Source: JBFXAM01 sp050184295 (lineage in GTDB: Bacteria; Planctomycetota; Phycisphaerae; UBA1845; Fen-1342). From it: 18,917 nucleotides of DNA. This document shows, one piece after another, positions 15,463-18,917 of this stretch. The DNA lies in contig JBFXAM010000086.1 of NCBI GenBank assembly GCA_050184295.1, forward strand, positions 1-18,917, in the 5' to 3' direction. Within the stretch, counting starts at the first letter, position 1, and each line of letters begins with the position of its first letter. The translations under genes were made by a program, and so were the position numbers. The notes under the pieces were generated by a model that was not told the origin of the DNA, made no database searches, and saw only the letters and a program-made list of their open reading frames with translations.

Positions 15463-16071
15463 CTAATCGCCGTTCTTCGGGATGGGCTTTCCGTCGCGGA
15501 TGGTCACATCCTTGCGGCGATAGACGGCCTTTCCGCTCAATTTCCTGGCGGCCTGCTTCACACCGAACGTGTGCGTGCGCCCGCCGCCGGCATCGCCCGC
15601 GCTGCTCTTCTCGTATTTCCAATCCGACTTGGTGAGGAACACGACATCGACACGCCAAATGACGACTGGTTTTCCTGATTCCAGCGACTGCGTGGGGTCG
15701 ATCAGGTAGCGCCAGACGACGTACCAGCCGGGGTGGTCGTAGTGCGACTGGAGCGCCCACGGCCGCTTGCTGCCTTTGCTCTCCAGGCAGTCGTTCGGAG
15801 TAGGCCGGGGGCCGCAGCCCTTGCGGCACAGGTCGGGAAAGCGTTGCTGGGCCGTATTCGCGTGTTTGTGCTTCTCGTAGTTGCTGACCGAGTGCAACGC
15901 GCGCGTCCCGAAGATGCCCACAATCGCGCTGAACACGTTGGCTTGCTCGAAGTAGATCTCGACCAGTTCTGCCAGCTCTTTTTCCATGTAGTCGATGGCG
16001 CGCCGCAGAGCGCCGATCTCAAGCCCAGGCGGAAGTTGCACGGAAGGATCGAAGTCACTCGCCTTGGCCAT
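15463..16071 (-). CDS. Candidate type II restriction endonuclease (PD-(D/E)XK-like)
   Basis: Unrecognised protein of 202 aa. Its start (ATG at 16071, AAGGA 5 nt upstream) overlaps the end of the DNA methyltransferase by 17 bp, the layout of a type II restriction-modification operon. The N-terminal third is helical (about 20-50, DYMEKELAELVEIYFEQA). FPD80 is followed after 16 residues by E97-S-K99 in DCLESKGSK, and then by two beta-like stretches, GWYVVWRYLID (115-125) and PVVIWRVDVVFL (135-146). This order fits the PD-(D/E)XK nuclease fold, with D80, E97 and K99 as candidate active-site residues. The Cys cluster (C82, C86, C95) might bind a metal. It is Lys-richer than its neighbours, in keeping with acquisition by transfer. 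The nuclease call rests on context plus a short motif; it could also be an accessory protein of the methyltransferase. Confidence 0.6.
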   Translation of the reverse strand: MAKASDFDPSVQLPPGLEIGALRRAIDYMEKELAELVEIYFEQANVFSAIVGIFGTRALHSVSNYEKHKHANTAQQRFPDLCRKGCGPRPTPNDCLESKGSKRPWALQSHYDHPGWYVVWRYLIDPTQSLESGKPVVIWRVDVVFLTKSDWKYEKSSAGDAGGGRTHTFGVKQAARKLSGKAVYRRKDVTIRDGKPIPKNGD

Positions 16072-17005
16072 TGCGATCCTTCACAACCAGTTCCGCCAGC
16101 CGGGGCACAGCCTGTTGCGCCAGCCGGAAATACTCGTCGTTTTTTTCGATGCCGATGCTTTGCAGTCCCAGTGCGGACGCCGCAGCGATGGTGGAGCCGG
16201 AACCCATGAATGGGTCCAAAATCACGCCCTCGCCGAGGGGCAGGGCGGCGCGGACGAGCTGTCGCATGAGCGACTGGGGCTTGAGCGACGGGTGCGGTGC
16301 GATGGCGCGCTCCAGACCCCGGGCAGGCGCAGCGTGGACCAGATCCTTGAATGGCTCATCGGCCGATATGCGCCGCAATCCGCCGGTCTTCCATTTGCGC
16401 AGATTGTCCTGCACCCGGCCTTGGCACGGCTTGCGAAACAGGCCCCACGGCTCCCAGCACGACTTGGGCATTACGGAGATTTCGTCAAACTCTTCGTGGG
16501 CGTTCTTGGGACGGTCGCCGCCACGCAGCGTATGAACGACGCGGATGATCTCGCCGCGCTTCTCGAAGCCGGCCGCGATGAAGGGTTCGTAGACGAGGTA
16601 CGAGACGAGCGGATTTGTGGCGATGAAGACGTGAGCGCCAGGGACAAGCACGGGAAACAGGCGCGCGGCAAGCTGGCGGAAGAAATCGCGGAGCTGCGCC
16701 CGGTCCGCCTCACGCAGGACGGTGAAGCGCGGCAGCGGGCTGCGCTGATGTCCGTCGAACGACGGCGGAATTCGCCAGACCCCGCCATGCCCGTTCTTCC
16801 GCTTCGCCAATTCCGCGGGACGATACTCGACCAGCCCGTACGGCGGATCAGTAACGACCGCGTGAATCGACCTCGGCCGCGCAACGGCGAGCCAATCCAG
16901 GGCGTCGGCGTGAACCAATTCGTACGGGCCGAACTGCGCTGCCTCTCGCAATCCGGTGAGCAGCGCGCCGTTGCCGGCGCTCGTGCGCGATCGCCGATTT
17001 CGCAT
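16055..17005 (-). CDS. Beta-class DNA (N6-adenine or N4-cytosine) methyltransferase
   Basis: Type II DNA methyltransferase of 316 aa that uses S-adenosylmethionine to methylate an exocyclic amino group in DNA. The catalytic motif IV is TDPPYG (52-57) near the N-terminus, and the AdoMet-binding motif I LDPFMGSGST (263-272) is near the C-terminus. Motif X (HPSLKPQSLMRQLV) lies just before motif I, and GIEKNDEYFRLA follows it. This circular order defines the beta class (N6_N4_Mtase family). DPPY occurs in both A- and C-modifying members, so the modified base is open. The start is the ATG at 17005; the frame is open further upstream but there reads through a 48-bp tandem repeat. A promoter 7 nt before this ATG (17013-17041) suggests a leaderless mRNA. 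The downstream partner at 15463-16071 is the probable restriction enzyme. The target sequence cannot be predicted. Confidence 0.93.
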   Translation of the reverse strand: MRNRRSRTSAGNGALLTGLREAAQFGPYELVHADALDWLAVARPRSIHAVVTDPPYGLVEYRPAELAKRKNGHGGVWRIPPSFDGHQRSPLPRFTVLREADRAQLRDFFRQLAARLFPVLVPGAHVFIATNPLVSYLVYEPFIAAGFEKRGEIIRVVHTLRGGDRPKNAHEEFDEISVMPKSCWEPWGLFRKPCQGRVQDNLRKWKTGGLRRISADEPFKDLVHAAPARGLERAIAPHPSLKPQSLMRQLVRAALPLGEGVILDPFMGSGSTIAAASALGLQSIGIEKNDEYFRLAQQAVPRLAELVVKDRNGQGE

Positions 17006-17012
17006 ATCAAGC

Positions 17013-17041
17013 TGGATAACGCACAACGGCTGGAAGGTCAA
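17013..17041 (-). promoter_or_regulatory. Candidate promoter of the methyltransferase, implying a leaderless mRNA
   Basis: On the minus strand -35 TTGACC (17036-17041), a 17-bp spacer and -10 TATCCA (17013-17018) are followed by only 7 nt before the ATG at 17005. There is no Shine-Dalgarno sequence. The transcript would start at or next to the start codon. Confidence 0.5.
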
Positions 17042-17172
17042 CGCCGCGCGGCTTGGCGTCGTAGGAGTCCTTCGCTTCGGACTGTCGCTGATTCCCTTCC
17101 TGACGCACCCGCGCCCCGCGTCGGGCGACGCTTCACGCACTTCAACCCGTACATCGACGGCCTGCCCGAGAT

Positions 17173-17316
17173 GCGGCTCGCGGGCGAGGACGCCGGTTGC
17201 GGACCAGAGGCCCGCGCGATCCGGTTCGTGGGCGGGAACGCCGGTTGCGGGCGAGAGGCCCGCGCGATCCGGTTCGCGGGCGAGGACGCCGTTTGTGGGC
17301 GAGACGCCCGCACTCC
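17173..17316. repeat. Three tandem 48-bp repeats
   Basis: Units at 17173-17220, 17221-17268 and 17269-17316 share the pattern CCGGTTCGnGGGCGnGnACGCCGGTTGCGG...GAGGCCCGCGCGAT, with a handful of differences; the third is the most diverged at its end. On the minus strand they read as 16-residue units like REPDRAGLSPATGVLA, but no gene start or motif supports coding. They lie between the methyltransferase start and ftsK. From general memory, similar GC-rich repeats of this wording are scattered between planctomycete genes. Confidence 0.75.
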
Positions 17317-17528
17317 CCACCCGCGGCGGCGACAACGTCCCGCACGGCAGCGATTTCTATCAGTGCGACGGCGGCGAGACGATCCAGCCCGAGACTCATC
17401 AACAAGTGCCGCTGGATTCGGTCGTGGTTCGGCGGCGACCAGGCGTGCTTGGACCGCCGGCATGAGTGGGGCGGCTTCACCGCGACGGGCGTGCGCGACA
17501 ACTTCGGCATGGACCGGTTTCCGTCGGT
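17317..17528 (+). other. Spacer with a possible gene relic
   Basis: No intact gene. On the plus strand one frame ends at a TAG (17530-17532) with a protein-like tail including HEWGGFTATGVRDNFGMDRFPSV. A different frame just upstream reads GGDNVPHGSDFYQCDGGETI. The shift between frames and the lack of a start suggest the decayed 3' end of a gene, but chance cannot be excluded. No terminator for ftsK is visible. Confidence 0.25.
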
Positions 17529-18917
17529 CTAGCCGTTCGCCGTCTCGCTCTCTTCCGCCGACACTTCGCGATCGCGCTGCGCGCGGATCGCCTGCCACTC
17601 CTCTTTGGTGACGACCACCTCGCGCGCCTGGCTGCCCTTGTACTCGCCCACCAGCCCCGCCGCGTACATCTGGTCGATCAGCCGGCTCGCGCGTCCATAG
17701 CCGATCGTCAGCCGCCGCTGCAACAGGCTCACGCTGCCGCGCTGCGTTTCGATCACGATGTCGACCGCGGAGTCGAAGAGCTCGTCGCGCTCGGTGCTCG
17801 CGGCGTCGCCGCCGCCGGGCATGCGCACCAGCTCGGGGTGGAACTGCGGCTCCGCCTGCTGCTTGCAGTGCTGCACGACGCGCCGCAGCTCGTCGTCGGC
17901 GATAAACGTGCCCTGCGCCCGCATCAGCTTCGCGCTGCCCGGCGGCAGAAACAGCATGTCCCCCTGCCCCATCAGCAGCTCCGCGCCGTTCTGGTCGAGC
18001 ACGATCCGCGAATCAAGCCGGCTCGCCACGCGAAACGCCACGCGGCACGGGAGGTTGCTCTTGATCAGCCCGGTGACGACGTTCGCCTGCGGGCGCTGCG
18101 TGCTCACGATCAGGTGAATCCCCACCGCGCGGCTCTTCTGCGCCAGTCGGCAAAGGAAGAACTCGACCTCCTTGGCGCTGGTCATCATCAGGTCGGCGAG
18201 CTCGTCGATGATGATCACGATGTAGGGCAGGTGCACCGGAATCTTCGCGAGTTCCTCGTCGCTGCTCGGCTGAAGCCGCTCGCGCAGCCCGGCGACGCCG
18301 AGCTTGTTGTACGCGCGAATCTCCTTCACGCCCGCCTCGGCCAGCAGCGCGTAGCGCTCGTCCATCTTGGTCGCGGCCCAGTCGAGAATGCTCGCCGCCT
18401 TGGTCGGGTCGGTGACGATCGGGCACATCAGGTGCGGCACGTCCTTGAACATCGCCAGCTCGACCACCTTCGGATCGACCAGGATGAGCTGCACCTCGCT
18501 CGGCGTGCGCGCCAGCAGCAGCGACATCACCAGGCTCGACACGCACACGCTTTTGCCCGACCCCGTCGTGCCCGCGATGAGCAGGTGCGGCATGCGCGCC
18601 AGGTCGGTCACCAGCGCCTGCCCCGACGCGTCCTTGCCCAGGTACATCGGCAGCGCCTGCGTCTCGCTGCGGCTCGCAGCCGCGTGAATCAGCTCGCGCA
18701 GCCGCACCTTCTCCTTGTCGATGTTCGGCACCTCGATGCCGATCGTGTTCTTGCCGGGCAGGGGCGCGACCACGCGAACGCTGGGCGCCTTCATCGCCCG
18801 CGCGAGGTCGTTTTGAAGCGACGTGATCTGGCTGACCTTGATCCCCGGCGACAGTCGCAACTCGAACACCGTGATCACCGGGCCGGTCTCGACCGCGACC
18901 ACCTGAACCTCGAGCCG
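17529..18917 (-). CDS. ftsK: DNA translocase FtsK/SpoIIIE (5' part outside the window)
   Basis: The C-terminal 462 residues of an FtsK/SpoIIIE double-stranded DNA translocase, which pumps chromosome ends through the closing septum and helps resolve dimers. The frame is open to the right edge, so the N-terminal membrane and linker part is missing from the window; it is not a truncated gene as far as can be seen. The visible part begins in the alpha domain (VETGPVITVFELRLSPGIKV). It has Walker A GTTGSGKSV in the context PHLLIAGTTGSGKSVCVSSL, LVDPKVVELA, Walker B VIIIDELADLMM and STQRPQANVVTGLIKSN. It ends with the winged-helix gamma domain (SVSLLQRRLTIGYGRASRLIDQMYAAGLVG) that in other FtsK proteins reads polar KOPS DNA sites. 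The C-terminus after this is short and charged. It is followed by the repeat-rich spacer. Confidence 0.97.
   Translation of the reverse strand, partial: RLEVQVVAVETGPVITVFELRLSPGIKVSQITSLQNDLARAMKAPSVRVVAPLPGKNTIGIEVPNIDKEKVRLRELIHAAASRSETQALPMYLGKDASGQALVTDLARMPHLLIAGTTGSGKSVCVSSLVMSLLLARTPSEVQLILVDPKVVELAMFKDVPHLMCPIVTDPTKAASILDWAATKMDERYALLAEAGVKEIRAYNKLGVAGLRERLQPSSDEELAKIPVHLPYIVIIIDELADLMMTSAKEVEFFLCRLAQKSRAVGIHLIVSTQRPQANVVTGLIKSNLPCRVAFRVASRLDSRIVLDQNGAELLMGQGDMLFLPPGSAKLMRAQGTFIADDELRRVVQHCKQQAEPQFHPELVRMPGGGDAASTERDELFDSAVDIVIETQRGSVSLLQRRLTIGYGRASRLIDQMYAAGLVGEYKGSQAREVVVTKEEWQAIRAQRDREVSAEESETANG

Noticed and set aside
15404..15829. Minus-strand frame of 141 codons inside the candidate restriction enzyme
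   Set aside because: Shadow frame; the 202-codon frame has the ribosome-binding site, the overlap with the methyltransferase and more protein-like composition.
17006..17335. N-terminal extension of the methyltransferase frame by 110 codons
   Set aside because: It reads through the 48-bp tandem repeats and the promoter; homology starts after the ATG at 17005.

Overview
The window is GC-rich bacterial DNA with the marks of the Planctomycetota, most likely a Phycisphaerae-like lineage. The evidence is two secreted proteins ending in a dockerin-type Ca-loop pair with the wording FDIDPFVLAI/FDIDGFV, a pseudopilin of the prepilin/H-X9-DG type common in that phylum, and intergenic inverted and tandem repeats. 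The lineage call is inference. No rRNA, tRNA, CRISPR array or insertion sequence was found.

Layout: 1-667 has no supportable gene but carries a perfect 26-bp inverted repeat. At 668-2146 (-) is a Tat-exported FAD amine oxidase. At 2522-3703 and 4467-5660 (both -) lie two tandem paralogues of a secreted protein with a C-terminal dockerin dyad. Each is preceded by a leader of about 365-370 nt and a TTGACA promoter-like block at almost the same distance. A UUCG-capped intrinsic terminator lies between the two transcription units.

At 6196-8181 (-) is a MutS-family ATPase with predicted membrane helices and no mismatch-recognition domain. Upstream of it is a cold-shock protein (8292-8501, -) with its own strong promoter, a leader of about 98 nt and a terminator. 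An M3 oligoendopeptidase follows (8681-10393, -). Next is a translationally overlapping tRNA-maturation pair, cca then tsaD (12923 down to 10580), which make the tRNA 3' CCA end and the t6A37 modification.

At 13171-13674 (-) is a small uncharacterised membrane protein, divergent from a pseudopilin (13942-14919, +) that has a good sigma-70-type promoter. Then comes a two-gene module on the minus strand: a beta-class DNA methyltransferase (17005-16055) overlapping a 202-aa protein with a PD-(D/E)XK-like motif (16071-15463). This reads as a compact type II restriction-modification system. It is bracketed by two unrelated tandem repeats, 21-bp units on one side and 48-bp units on the other. The window ends inside an FtsK/SpoIIIE DNA translocase gene that continues past the right edge.

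The parts most worth following are the membrane-embedded MutS homologue, the putative new restriction enzyme next to the methyltransferase, the duplicated secreted dockerin proteins with matched leaders, and the 21-bp repeat array.
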